Of a stretch of 60,923 nt of DNA, positions 17,433-25,217 are shown piece after piece. The notes beneath the pieces were generated by a model. That model made no database searches. It had not been told where the DNA came from and saw nothing but the letters and a program-made list of their open reading frames with translations. Origin of the DNA: Lentimicrobiaceae bacterium (lineage in GTDB: Bacteria > Bacteroidota > Bacteroidia > Bacteroidales > F082); NCBI GenBank assembly GCA_002708315.1, contig PANC01000009.1, forward strand, positions 61,834-122,756. Direction: 5' to 3'. The first letter of the stretch is position 1, and each line of letters starts with the position of its first letter. Made by a program: the position numbers and the translations under genes.

Positions 17433-18869
17433 ATGAGAATAAAAACTATCATTTGTATAGTTGTGATTTTAATTATAGGATCATGTAACAATGCTTCCAA
17501 TAATCATAATGTTAATGGTTTTTATATATCATCTGATGCTTCTGATTTTGCAATCAAAAGGATACTAGAGCAAAAAAAATTGAGAGCTGCTACGGATTTT
17601 GGATCAATCAATTATCTAATTTATCGTGGCGAACCAATCGGTTATCAATATGAACTATTAAAGGATTTCACAACTAATCTTGGTGTGGAACTGGAACTTA
17701 TCATTGAATATGATATCTCAAAGGGGATCGAGATGCTAAATAATAACGAGATTGATTTACTGGCAATGGGATTGACAGTTACATCTGAGCGATCTAAACA
17801 ATTTTCATTCACAACACCCATAATGACAACAAGGCAAGTACTTGTACAAAAGAAACCTGATGGATATCATAAGATGAAAACTGCCGATGAAATAGAATCA
17901 CATTTATTAAGAAATCCATTGGATTTGGCCAATGCCAAAGTACATGTTCAGGCGGGAACAGTTTTTTCAAAAAGATTAGAAACTTTAAGTGATGAAATTG
18001 CAGACACTATTCAGGTTATAAATGATCCAAGAGATGTTGAGGATCTTATACATGCAGTTTCACTGGGTGAGATAGATTATACTGTATCGGATGAACACAT
18101 TGCAAAGGTAAATGGTAGATATTATAGAAATATAGATGTTAAAACAACGCTTAGTTTTCCTCAAAAAATAGCGTGGGCTGCAAAAAGAGGTCAAACAGGG
18201 CTTGTGGATACCATAGATAATTGGATGAATAGATTTAATAAAACTCTAAAGTCAAGATTACTATACAATAAATATTTTAAGAATATAAGATCAAGGAAGA
18301 TTGTAAATAGTGAATATAATTCCTATTCTGGAGGTAGTTTATCTCCATATGACGAATACATAAAAAATTCCTCTGAAATAATAGGATGGGATTGGCTCCT
18401 ATTGGCATCAATGATATATCAGGAATCGGAATTTAAACCCAATGTTAAATCATGGGTTGGAGCATACGGTCTTATGCAACTTATGCCACATGTCCTTGAA
18501 AAATATGGCCTTGATTCCAGGCCTTCTCCAAAGGATCAAATTACTGCAGGGGTTAAGCATATTAGATATATAGACAATCAAATTCCTGACGAAATAGCAG
18601 ATTCCACCGAAAGAATAAAATTCGTTTTGGCCTCATATAACTGCGGGTTAGGACATGTGCTTGATGCAAGAAGGTTAGCAGAAAAGTATGGTAAGGACCC
18701 CAATGTATGGACCCATAACGTAGATAGCTGTATATTAAGTTTGTCGGAAAAAGAACATTACCACGACCCTGTGGTTTACAATGGATATGTTAGAGGAAAA
18801 GAAACTTTTAATTTTGTTCGACAGATAATCAATCGACATAATATTTATAAAGAATTAATAAATGACTAA
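17433..18869 (+). CDS. mltF: MltF-like membrane-bound lytic murein transglycosylase
   Basis: The 478-residue product joins a periplasmic solute-binding domain (SBP_bac_3 type, about 45-270; LRAATDFGSINYLIYRGEP, AMGLTVTSERSKQFSFTTP) to a C-terminal goose-lysozyme-like transglycosylase domain (about 295-450). The latter has YQESEFKPN with the catalytic Glu331, GAYGLMQLMP and LASYNCGLGHV. This is the architecture of MltF, which cleaves peptidoglycan glycan strands. A lipoprotein signal with Cys18 (LIIGSC) anchors it to a membrane. It is divergent from the large lipoprotein gene and convergent with tatA. Confidence 0.93.
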   Translation: MRIKTIICIVVILIIGSCNNASNNHNVNGFYISSDASDFAIKRILEQKKLRAATDFGSINYLIYRGEPIGYQYELLKDFTTNLGVELELIIEYDISKGIEMLNNNEIDLLAMGLTVTSERSKQFSFTTPIMTTRQVLVQKKPDGYHKMKTADEIESHLLRNPLDLANAKVHVQAGTVFSKRLETLSDEIADTIQVINDPRDVEDLIHAVSLGEIDYTVSDEHIAKVNGRYYRNIDVKTTLSFPQKIAWAAKRGQTGLVDTIDNWMNRFNKTLKSRLLYNKYFKNIRSRKIVNSEYNSYSGGSLSPYDEYIKNSSEIIGWDWLLLASMIYQESEFKPNVKSWVGAYGLMQLMPHVLEKYGLDSRPSPKDQITAGVKHIRYIDNQIPDEIADSTERIKFVLASYNCGLGHVLDARRLAEKYGKDPNVWTHNVDSCILSLSEKEHYHDPVVYNGYVRGKETFNFVRQIINRHNIYKELIND

Positions 18870-18877
18870 TTAAGGCT

Positions 18878-19093
18878 TTAGTCCTTTTTAGTGTCATCTT
18901 TTTCGTTGGCGTTATTATTATCTTCACTTACACCATCTTTAAATTCCTTAACACCTTTTCCAAGGCCACGCATCAACTCAGGTATTTTCTTACCACCGAA
19001 AAGTAAAAGAATTATTACAACGATAATAATAATTTCAGGAGTTCCTATCCATCCGCAGGTTTGTACTAATGAAATATTTGAAAGTAATCCCAT
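18878..19093 (-). CDS. tatA: Twin-arginine translocase subunit TatA/TatE
   Basis: The 71-residue product has an N-terminal membrane helix (TPEIIIIVVIILLLFGGKKIPEL), the FGxKxxPEL hinge and an amphipathic helix (LMRGLGKGVKEFKDG) followed by a charged tail, exactly the TatA layout. TatA forms the pore for folded proteins with Tat signal peptides; tatC is not in this window. The longer frame starting at 19186 is rejected, because a full promoter lies inside it and it has no family resemblance upstream of residue 32. Confidence 0.93.
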   Translation of the reverse strand: MGLLSNISLVQTCGWIGTPEIIIIVVIILLLFGGKKIPELMRGLGKGVKEFKDGVSEDNNNANEKDDTKKD

Positions 19094-19116
19094 TTCTATT
19101 TCTTTTGTTTCAAATA

Positions 19117-19149
19117 CAAAAATAATATAATTAATGGTAATCATAACAA
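19117..19149 (-). promoter_or_regulatory. Bacteroidota-type promoter of tatA
   Basis: On the minus strand TTG (19147-19149), 22 bases, TATTTTTG (19117-19124), with a predicted leader of about 20 bases before the ATG at 19093. Confidence 0.55.
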
Positions 19150-19226
19150 TCCCTCTAAGCGATTGCTTAACAAAACAAGTGTCCATTATTACATATAATT
19201 ATGCCCAATCATTTCTAAATCATTAG

Positions 19227-19257
19227 TTGCAAGACAACTTCTAAGTTTATACATTTG
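19227..19257 (+). promoter_or_regulatory. Bacteroidota-type promoter of the PPAD-like gene
   Basis: TTG (19227-19229), 20 bases, TACATTTG (19250-19257), predicted leader about 27 bases. It is divergent from the tatA promoter. Confidence 0.7.
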
Positions 19258-19287
19258 TCTACTCAATAAATATTAAAACATCCAGAT

Positions 19288-21306
19288 ATGAAAATAAGAT
19301 TCTTATTGCTTGGTCTTCTGCTGATATTTATATCATCAAATTTAAAGAGTCAAACTAAAGCCAGCTGGGAAAAATTGCATTATTTATCCGAGGAGGAAAT
19401 GACTGTTCCTGTGACGAACGCAAGAAACTTCACACCAACTGATCCACCAGAAGGTGAAATCAGAAATGTTGGCGAGTTTGACCCCATGCAGGGTGTTTTG
19501 ATAAGGTATCCTTTTGGTATTCCAATGTCACTTATAAAAGCCATGGCAGAAGAAACTACTGTGCTTACAATAGTTGCAAATTCTTCACAGCAAGCCACTG
19601 TAACCACACAATATCAAAACAATGGAGTCAATCTTGAAAATTGTGACTTTTTACTAAAGCCAACGGATAGTTATTGGGTTAGAGATTATGGTCCATGGTA
19701 TGTTTTTGATGGCAATGGAGATCCTGGAATAGTTGACTTCCCTTATAACCGACCACGCCCTAATGATAATGATATTCCCATAGAGATGGCCGCCTATCTT
19801 GGAATTGACTTATATGGTATGAACCTGATAAGCACCGGAGGCAATTACATGTGCACAGGAAAAGGAATAGCGGCATCAACGGATCTTGTCTGGGAGGAAA
19901 ATCCAAGCTTAACTCATGATGAGGTATCAGGTTATGTTAACGATTACCTTGGAAACCCATTATATGATGTAACATCTGATCCACTGGGGGAATATATTAA
20001 ACACATCGACTGTTGGAGTAAATATCTAACACCGGGTAAAATTTTAATAGGTCAAGTTTCACCTTCAGACAATAGATATCAAGATTATGAAGATCTAGCT
20101 GATCATTTTGCAACATCCACAAGTAGTTATGGAAAACCTTGGGAGGTAATAAGAGTTTTTACGCCAGGAGATCCTCCATATACTCCATATACAAACTCAT
20201 TAATACTAAATGATAGAATTTTTGTTCCTATTACTGGTAGCCAGTGGGATGATGAAGCAATAGCTGTTTATGAAGAAGCTATGCCAGGGTATGATATTGT
20301 TCCAATTCTATATAATGGTTGGGAAAATACAGATGCTCTTCACTGTCGAGCCAAAGGAATAGCAGACATTGGAATGCTCTACATTGATCACATGCCAATT
20401 TATGGTAGTACATCATATCATCCAGAATATAATATATCAGCAAAGATAACTGCACACAGTGGTGCTGATATTTATGCTGATTCTGTTTTGGTTTATTATA
20501 AGAGAAATAGTGGTGATTTTATATCCACATTAATGGAAATTGATAGTATAGACCATTATTCAACGAAAATTATAGGAGTTGAACCTGGAGATACTGTTTC
20601 CTATTATATTTATGCCGCTGATGACTCAGGAAGGCAGTCAATGCAGCCATTTGTAGGCGAGGATGATCCGTTTGTTTTCAGAACCATTTATTTTCCGGTT
20701 AATGAACTACTTTTTGACCCGGATACGGTTATGTTTATGAATATAACCGATATGATTGAAGGCATTCCTCTAAACATTATAAACGATATTTCTGATAAAG
20801 TTACTCTCACATCATTGACAGAGTTTGGATGGATATTTCCATGGAGTGTTGAAGAGATGCCAGTTTTTCCATATGAATTAGAAAGTGGAGATACCCTTAC
20901 ACTGAACATTATATGTGCCATTCCTGTTTCAAGAAAAGGAGAAATTGTAATTGATACTATGTTCATAGAAACATTACTCGAATCTTACATCGAGATAATA
21001 GCTATTGATGGTGACTTAACAACAGGAATTAACCTTAGTATAAGTGATAATGTTAACGTCTATCCTAACCCTTTTTCAAATTATTTTAATGTTTCCATTG
21101 CTAATCCAGTAGCGAGTAATGTATCCATTCAGGTATTCGATATTATGGGGAGGAAAGTTGTTGATATGGAGCATGTAATTTCTGTAAACACCCCCGTTAT
21201 TAAAGTTAAAATGGATAATAGGAATAATTTCAACCCCGGGACCTATTTTTATAAAGTTACTTGTGGCTCTGTTTCCAAAACGGGAAGGATTATATTGGCA
21301 GACTGA
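19288..21306 (+). CDS. Secreted peptidylarginine/agmatine deiminase (PPAD-like) with T9SS sorting domain
   Basis: The 672-residue product has a signal peptide (1-22), a guanidine-group deiminase barrel (about 50-375), a beta-sandwich region, and a C-terminal T9SS domain (about 590-672, VYPNPFSNYF). The PPAD catalytic set is intact: Asp133 (VRDYGPW), His239 and Asp241 (KHIDCW), Asn303 (YTNSLI) and Cys353 (HCRAKG). Two arginines (155 and 157, YNRPRP) and Tyr236 stand where Porphyromonas PPAD has Arg152, Arg154 and Tyr233, which bind the carboxylate of C-terminal arginine peptides. This suggests citrullination of peptides outside the cell; plain agmatine deiminase is the alternative. It is a single gene with its own promoter. 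Confidence 0.88.
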   Translation: MKIRFLLLGLLLIFISSNLKSQTKASWEKLHYLSEEEMTVPVTNARNFTPTDPPEGEIRNVGEFDPMQGVLIRYPFGIPMSLIKAMAEETTVLTIVANSSQQATVTTQYQNNGVNLENCDFLLKPTDSYWVRDYGPWYVFDGNGDPGIVDFPYNRPRPNDNDIPIEMAAYLGIDLYGMNLISTGGNYMCTGKGIAASTDLVWEENPSLTHDEVSGYVNDYLGNPLYDVTSDPLGEYIKHIDCWSKYLTPGKILIGQVSPSDNRYQDYEDLADHFATSTSSYGKPWEVIRVFTPGDPPYTPYTNSLILNDRIFVPITGSQWDDEAIAVYEEAMPGYDIVPILYNGWENTDALHCRAKGIADIGMLYIDHMPIYGSTSYHPEYNISAKITAHSGADIYADSVLVYYKRNSGDFISTLMEIDSIDHYSTKIIGVEPGDTVSYYIYAADDSGRQSMQPFVGEDDPFVFRTIYFPVNELLFDPDTVMFMNITDMIEGIPLNIINDISDKVTLTSLTEFGWIFPWSVEEMPVFPYELESGDTLTLNIICAIPVSRKGEIVIDTMFIETLLESYIEIIAIDGDLTTGINLSISDNVNVYPNPFSNYFNVSIANPVASNVSIQVFDIMGRKVVDMEHVISVNTPVIKVKMDNRNNFNPGTYFYKVTCGSVSKTGRIILAD

Positions 21307-21317
21307 TTTGTGTGGGG

Positions 21318-22631
21318 TTATTTTTTTTGCAATGTTATGCCTAGCCATACCATACCAATAATTGCAGAGCATAATGACGCTGTAATTATACCAACTTTTG
21401 CGATTTCAATATGATGACTATCTGTAAATGCTAAATCTGCTATGAACATTGACATGGTGAATCCAATACCAGCTAAAAAAGAAACTCCATAAATTTGTTT
21501 CCATGTTATTCCTTCTGGAAGTATGGCAAGTTTTAGTTTAACAACCAGATGAGAGAATATGGATATTCCAATGGATTTTCCTAAAATAAGACCAAATATT
21601 ATTCCCAAGGATATTGGGTGTAAAACCATTTCAATTATACTTCCATCGATGTGAACACCAGCATTTGCAAGCGCAAAAACCGGCAGAATAAAGAAAATAA
21701 CTATTGGATGTAAGGCATGTTCAAGTTTTTGAAGAGGGGTGTGTGCCTTGTCATTTAGGTCTTCTATGTCTGATAAAATTTTAACCTGTTTTGTAGACAA
21801 AAGCTTATCATTAGTGGGAGGTTCTTTTTTGAAAGCCGTCAACAAGTTGTCAAGTTTGCTCATGAATTTACTTTCATCAATCTTGGTTCTTGCCGGTATT
21901 GTAAATGCTATGAGAACACCAGCAATTGTAGCATGAACGCCAGATAGCATAAATGCTACCCAAACGCCTGCAAAACCAACTATTGCATAAAATATAGTTC
22001 TACGAACACCCATTAGATTTGCAGCAATTAGAATCGCTAAAAAAATACTAGCAGAAATGAGCTCAGTCATTACTATGGTTTCTGTGTAGAAAAATGCAAT
22101 TACCATAACTGCTCCCAGATCATCAGCGATTGCTAGTGCAGTTAGGAATATTTTTAGATTTATGTTTATTCTTTTTCCAAACATAGCCATTAGACCCAGT
22201 GCAAATGCAATATCCGTTGCCATTGGAATTCCCCAACCCTTTATATATTCAGGATTACTTATGGAAATAAAAGCATAAATTAAAGCTGGAATAATCATAC
22301 CCCCAATGGCTGCAAAAATAGGTAGCGATGCTTTTTTTAATGAGTTTAATTCTCCACCTATTATTTCACGTTTAATTTCAAGTCCTACGGTGAAAAAGAA
22401 GATTGCCATCAATCCATCGTTTATCCAATGGTGTAATGATGCCACAAGATCTATTTTGCCCCAAACAATACCAACTTTAAAATCATGCCATAAGCTATGA
22501 TAACTTTCATGAAAAGGTGAATTAGACCAATAAAGAGCAATAATAGTTGTTAAGATTAAAATAAAACCTCCAATGGTTTGCTCATTAATAAATCGCTTGA
22601 TTCCGAAATGCGTAATTGGTTTGTTTTTCAT
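21318..22631 (-). CDS. nhaA: Na+/H+ antiporter NhaA
   Basis: NhaA exchanges sodium for protons across the inner membrane, controlling pH and sodium. The 437-residue product has the usual 12 membrane segments. It carries MATDIAFALG with the equivalent of E. coli Asp133, and LAIADDLGAVMVIA with the Asp163/Asp164 pair that forms the ion site, plus FFTVGLEIKRE near the N-terminus. An insert of about 60 hydrophilic residues (TKIDESKFMSK to KLEHALHP) in the middle loop is common in Bacteroidota members. Convergent with the PPAD-like gene, 11 bases apart. Confidence 0.96.
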   Translation of the reverse strand: MKNKPITHFGIKRFINEQTIGGFILILTTIIALYWSNSPFHESYHSLWHDFKVGIVWGKIDLVASLHHWINDGLMAIFFFTVGLEIKREIIGGELNSLKKASLPIFAAIGGMIIPALIYAFISISNPEYIKGWGIPMATDIAFALGLMAMFGKRININLKIFLTALAIADDLGAVMVIAFFYTETIVMTELISASIFLAILIAANLMGVRRTIFYAIVGFAGVWVAFMLSGVHATIAGVLIAFTIPARTKIDESKFMSKLDNLLTAFKKEPPTNDKLLSTKQVKILSDIEDLNDKAHTPLQKLEHALHPIVIFFILPVFALANAGVHIDGSIIEMVLHPISLGIIFGLILGKSIGISIFSHLVVKLKLAILPEGITWKQIYGVSFLAGIGFTMSMFIADLAFTDSHHIEIAKVGIITASLCSAIIGMVWLGITLQKK

Positions 22632-22710
22632 AAGTTAAGTTTTGCAAGGTCCTAAAATAATGATGTTCTAATTAATTTTAGGAAATGCTTTTTAATTAAA
22701 TTATTGACAT

Positions 22711-23184
22711 TTAATTAAAAATGTGTAATAACCCACCATCATAAACTGCTCCATATTCAATCAATGGGTAGAGTCCTTCCCCTGTAAATAGAGATCCATC
22801 CAAAAGCTGATATAGGTTTCCATTACACGTATCTTTAACAAAGGGATAGTTACCGCCAACGATTAGTTTGGCGCAATTTTGCATGTTTTCATCACAGCAT
22901 TCAAATCGTGAGTCGGGAGATTGTCTTTCGTAAGCTTTGAACTCAGTCATACTCATTCTGTATACTATTACACCCTGACTTCCATATGGAATATAAATAC
23001 CGGCTTGCTCATCTAAATAAAGCCATCCGCCTGGGGTATTTAAGGGTTGATATATTGTGGAGTTAGGGTCAATTGTAATATTTATAACAACACGCGGAAT
23101 ATTAGGATTTACAGAACCTTTATTACACCCATTGATGGTTATAAGTAAAAGTAAAGAAATAAATAAAGCCGATATGATTTTCAT
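22711..23184 (-). CDS. Lipoprotein with a degenerate Rieske-like fold
   Basis: The 157-residue product has a lipoprotein signal (lipobox NGC, Cys20). Its body follows the pattern of Rieske-fold lipoproteins of Bacteroidota: GVIVYRMSMTEFKAYERQSP, then KDTCNGNLYQLLDGS, then GLYPLIEYGAVYDGGLLHIFN. The iron-sulfur ligands are incomplete: the first Cys-x-His pair is absent and in the second Cys120 remains while the His position is Asn123. It therefore probably does not bind a [2Fe-2S] cluster. The extra cysteines (FECC, NCAK) may form disulfides. It follows the outer-membrane protein gene by 19 bases and is likely in one operon with it. Confidence 0.72.
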   Translation of the reverse strand: MKIISALFISLLLLITINGCNKGSVNPNIPRVVINITIDPNSTIYQPLNTPGGWLYLDEQAGIYIPYGSQGVIVYRMSMTEFKAYERQSPDSRFECCDENMQNCAKLIVGGNYPFVKDTCNGNLYQLLDGSLFTGEGLYPLIEYGAVYDGGLLHIFN

Positions 23185-23203
23185 TGGTATATAACAAAGT
23201 AAA

Positions 23204-23821
23204 TTAATACATAAACGATAACCCTACATTAAAATCAAACCATGAAAAGTTAATAGTTTCGGAAGTTTTTAGAGCAAAATTATATCTAGTACTAATATTT
23301 AATCCAAAATTACTGATAATAAACGGTATGCTGATACCAGCTTCAGGTGAAACGCCAAAATGAAAAGAATTATTACTTTGATCTACTGTACGATTATAGG
23401 AACTTGATGTTGATATAAAGTATGCGCCCATGCCAATACCTAGATATGGAATGAACTTTTCACTAGGGATCATATAGTCAACAACGATTAATATTGGAGC
23501 AATACTAACTTTATTTTCAATATTTACATATGTAGAAGTGGAGCCATTTTCGAGGTTGGTTATGCCTTTGTCCTCAAAAAATTTTTGCCACCCAGTTCGA
23601 CCACCTATTATTATGTTCCTTTTGTAGCAATGACGATAATCAATGCTGATACCATTGAGGGTAGTTTTATCTGTTAAGTTTTTTAGCTCACCGGTGGGTG
23701 TTGATACATTCCATTGAATACTTAACATTCCTCCAGAATTAAAGCTAAGAACTTCACCAAATTGAGCATTCATTGATATGCTGGATATAACTAATAAAAA
23801 CACTAATGTATACTTCTTCAT
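23204..23821 (-). CDS. Outer-membrane beta-barrel protein (porin-like, about 205 residues)
   Basis: A cleavable signal peptide (MKKYTLVFLLVISSISMNAQ) is followed by alternating amphipathic strands with aromatic ends (GISIDYRHCYKRNIIIGG, YLGIGMGAYFIS, FDFNVGLSFMY), and the chain ends in an aromatic residue, as in small eight-stranded barrels. No specific function is evident. The ATG at 23819-23821 was chosen over one seven codons upstream, since it starts the signal peptide and avoids overlap with the preceding lipoprotein gene, two bases away. Middle gene of a three-gene envelope cluster. Confidence 0.78.
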   Translation of the reverse strand: MKKYTLVFLLVISSISMNAQFGEVLSFNSGGMLSIQWNVSTPTGELKNLTDKTTLNGISIDYRHCYKRNIIIGGRTGWQKFFEDKGITNLENGSTSTYVNIENKVSIAPILIVVDYMIPSEKFIPYLGIGMGAYFISTSSSYNRTVDQSNNSFHFGVSPEAGISIPFIISNFGLNISTRYNFALKTSETINFSWFDFNVGLSFMY

Positions 23822-23823
23822 AA

Positions 23824-24189
23824 TTATTTTTTTATAAAACATGAAGGATCTTTAGTTAAGGATACGTATGAATGACCTGTTTTTACCATTGCGGAGTTTC
23901 TTAAGCAACTATTATTAAATAACTGGTCATACCATGCCCTTTTTAATCCATAATTTCTTGATGCTCTTTTCTTATCAGAATTAATCATCATTCGTTTTGT
24001 ACTATTACTTTGCATTTCGAAGTGACGCTTAACTGCTTCATCATAATCAAGAGTTGTACCATCCTGATTAGCGGTATTAATATTTTTCTGAACATCTGGC
24101 TTCATTACCACCTTCTTTGATTTACACCCTGTGCCCAGAATAATTAATGCTAGCATTAACAAAAAGATATATTTGGGGTAAATAGTCAA
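23824..24189 (-). CDS. Small lipoprotein of unknown function, probable TTG start
   Basis: The 121-residue product has a signal peptide ending in the lipobox LGTGC (Cys22), a basic segment (KSKKVVMK), and a body rich in Asn, Lys and Arg without recognisable domain; two cysteines lie near the end (NSCLRN, SCFIKK). The frame begins with TTG at 24187-24189. The next in-frame ATG would leave only about ten residues before the lipobox cysteine, too short for a signal. It precedes the outer-membrane protein gene by two bases and is likely cotranslated with it. Confidence 0.65.
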   Translation of the reverse strand: MTIYPKYIFLLMLALIILGTGCKSKKVVMKPDVQKNINTANQDGTTLDYDEAVKRHFEMQSNSTKRMMINSDKKRASRNYGLKRAWYDQLFNNSCLRNSAMVKTGHSYVSLTKDPSCFIKK

Positions 24190-24293
24190 TTTATTATCAT
24201 TTAGATGTTATGCAAATTAACAACTTATATCCAAGTTTCATGGTATTAGGGAATCATTTTATTAAAAATTATCTGGTGATTATATAAATAATA

Positions 24294-24764
24294 TTACCCA
24301 TTTAAAAACTCATGAAACCCATGGCATGCATCTTCTAAAATATCTAAAACAAGTTCAAACCCTTGATCTCCTCCATAGTATGGGTCTGGTACTTCCTGAT
24401 GACTAAAATTATTTGAAAAGTCAGTTAGTTTACAGAGCTTTGTAAGGTCATTGGAATTACGAGCCATATTACTTAGATTTCTTAAGTTGGAATTATCCAT
24501 CGCAACAATATAATCGAACTTATCCCAATCCGCAGTTGGATTAAAAGCACGGGAGATTGACGTTAGGTTATAACCTCTTTTTAAGGCATGGGTTTGCATT
24601 CTTGAATCGGCAGGCTCACCCTCGTGATAACCATAAGTTCCCGCTGAGTCAATTTCGAATTTATGATCCTCGCCCTTTTCTTTTACATATCCTTTGAACA
24701 CAGCTTCTGCACTGGGAGATCGGCATATATTTCCAAGACAAACAAATAGGATATTTAATTTCAT
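24294..24764 (-). CDS. Low-molecular-weight protein-tyrosine phosphatase
   Basis: The 156-residue cytoplasmic enzyme has the CX5R phosphate loop at the N-terminus (VCLGNICRSPSAEAVF, Cys9 and Arg15) and the general-acid loop PDPYYGG near the C-terminus, with the DYIVAMD motif between: the complete LMW-PTP signature. In many bacteria these enzymes dephosphorylate tyrosine kinases of capsule or exopolysaccharide synthesis, but no such kinase is nearby. It is upstream of, and in the same direction as, the three-gene envelope cluster (104-base gap). Confidence 0.94.
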   Translation of the reverse strand: MKLNILFVCLGNICRSPSAEAVFKGYVKEKGEDHKFEIDSAGTYGYHEGEPADSRMQTHALKRGYNLTSISRAFNPTADWDKFDYIVAMDNSNLRNLSNMARNSNDLTKLCKLTDFSNNFSHQEVPDPYYGGDQGFELVLDILEDACHGFHEFLNG

Positions 24765-25089
24765 AATAAAATTAGATTGACATTATTATTTTAAACTTGA
24801 AAAATACAATAAATTTTTGCTAGAGTTAATCTGGGTTTTCTAATTAAATAAGGTTAAAATAGATTACTTTAATGATTATAATGTCTGTTATAATACTACT
24901 ATGAATGTTTACCATGAGGAAGATTAAATGAAAGCCATTGCTATAAATGGCATGCTACTCTTAAACGGAGAGCTAAAGGCTAGTAAATACATGTGATAAG
25001 CACAGATGGCTATACTCCTTTAATATAATAGATAAAGGACTACACACAAAACTAACGTAGCCGTTTTTTTAAAACCATTGCATATTTAT
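24765..25089. other. Intergenic stretch with possible small transcript
   Basis: About 320 bases without a credible gene. A 22-codon frame beginning MKAIAING at 24928 recalls the start of flavodoxin-like reductases but stops at once; it may be a remnant or chance. A terminator-like hairpin ends the stretch at 25070. Confidence 0.4.
25037..25070 (+). terminator. Possible terminator hairpin
   Basis: GGACTAC and GTAGCC pair with one bulged A around a 13-base loop, followed by G and seven T. No gene ends just upstream, so if real it would close a non-coding transcript. Confidence 0.3.
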
Positions 25090-25097
25090 TACCTTTG
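25090..25097 (+). promoter_or_regulatory. -7 promoter element before the 1148-residue T9SS gene
   Basis: TACCTTTG matches TAnnTTTG. It would give a leader of about 117 bases to the chosen start, or 42 bases to an in-frame ATG at 25143. Confidence 0.3.
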
Positions 25098-25217
25098 TCT
25101 CATTAATATTTGATAACTGCAAGCAACGTTTTACACAAAAAGATGTCAAACTTAAAGACACTCATTTTCAAGCAAATTATAAGATTTTTTTTTACAAACA
25201 ATCCTAACACAACCTAC

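Noticed and set aside
24928-24996. 22-codon frame beginning MKAIAING, like the start of flavodoxin-fold reductases
   Set aside because: The resemblance covers eight residues and no further flavodoxin-like sequence follows in any frame, so a pseudogene cannot be supported.
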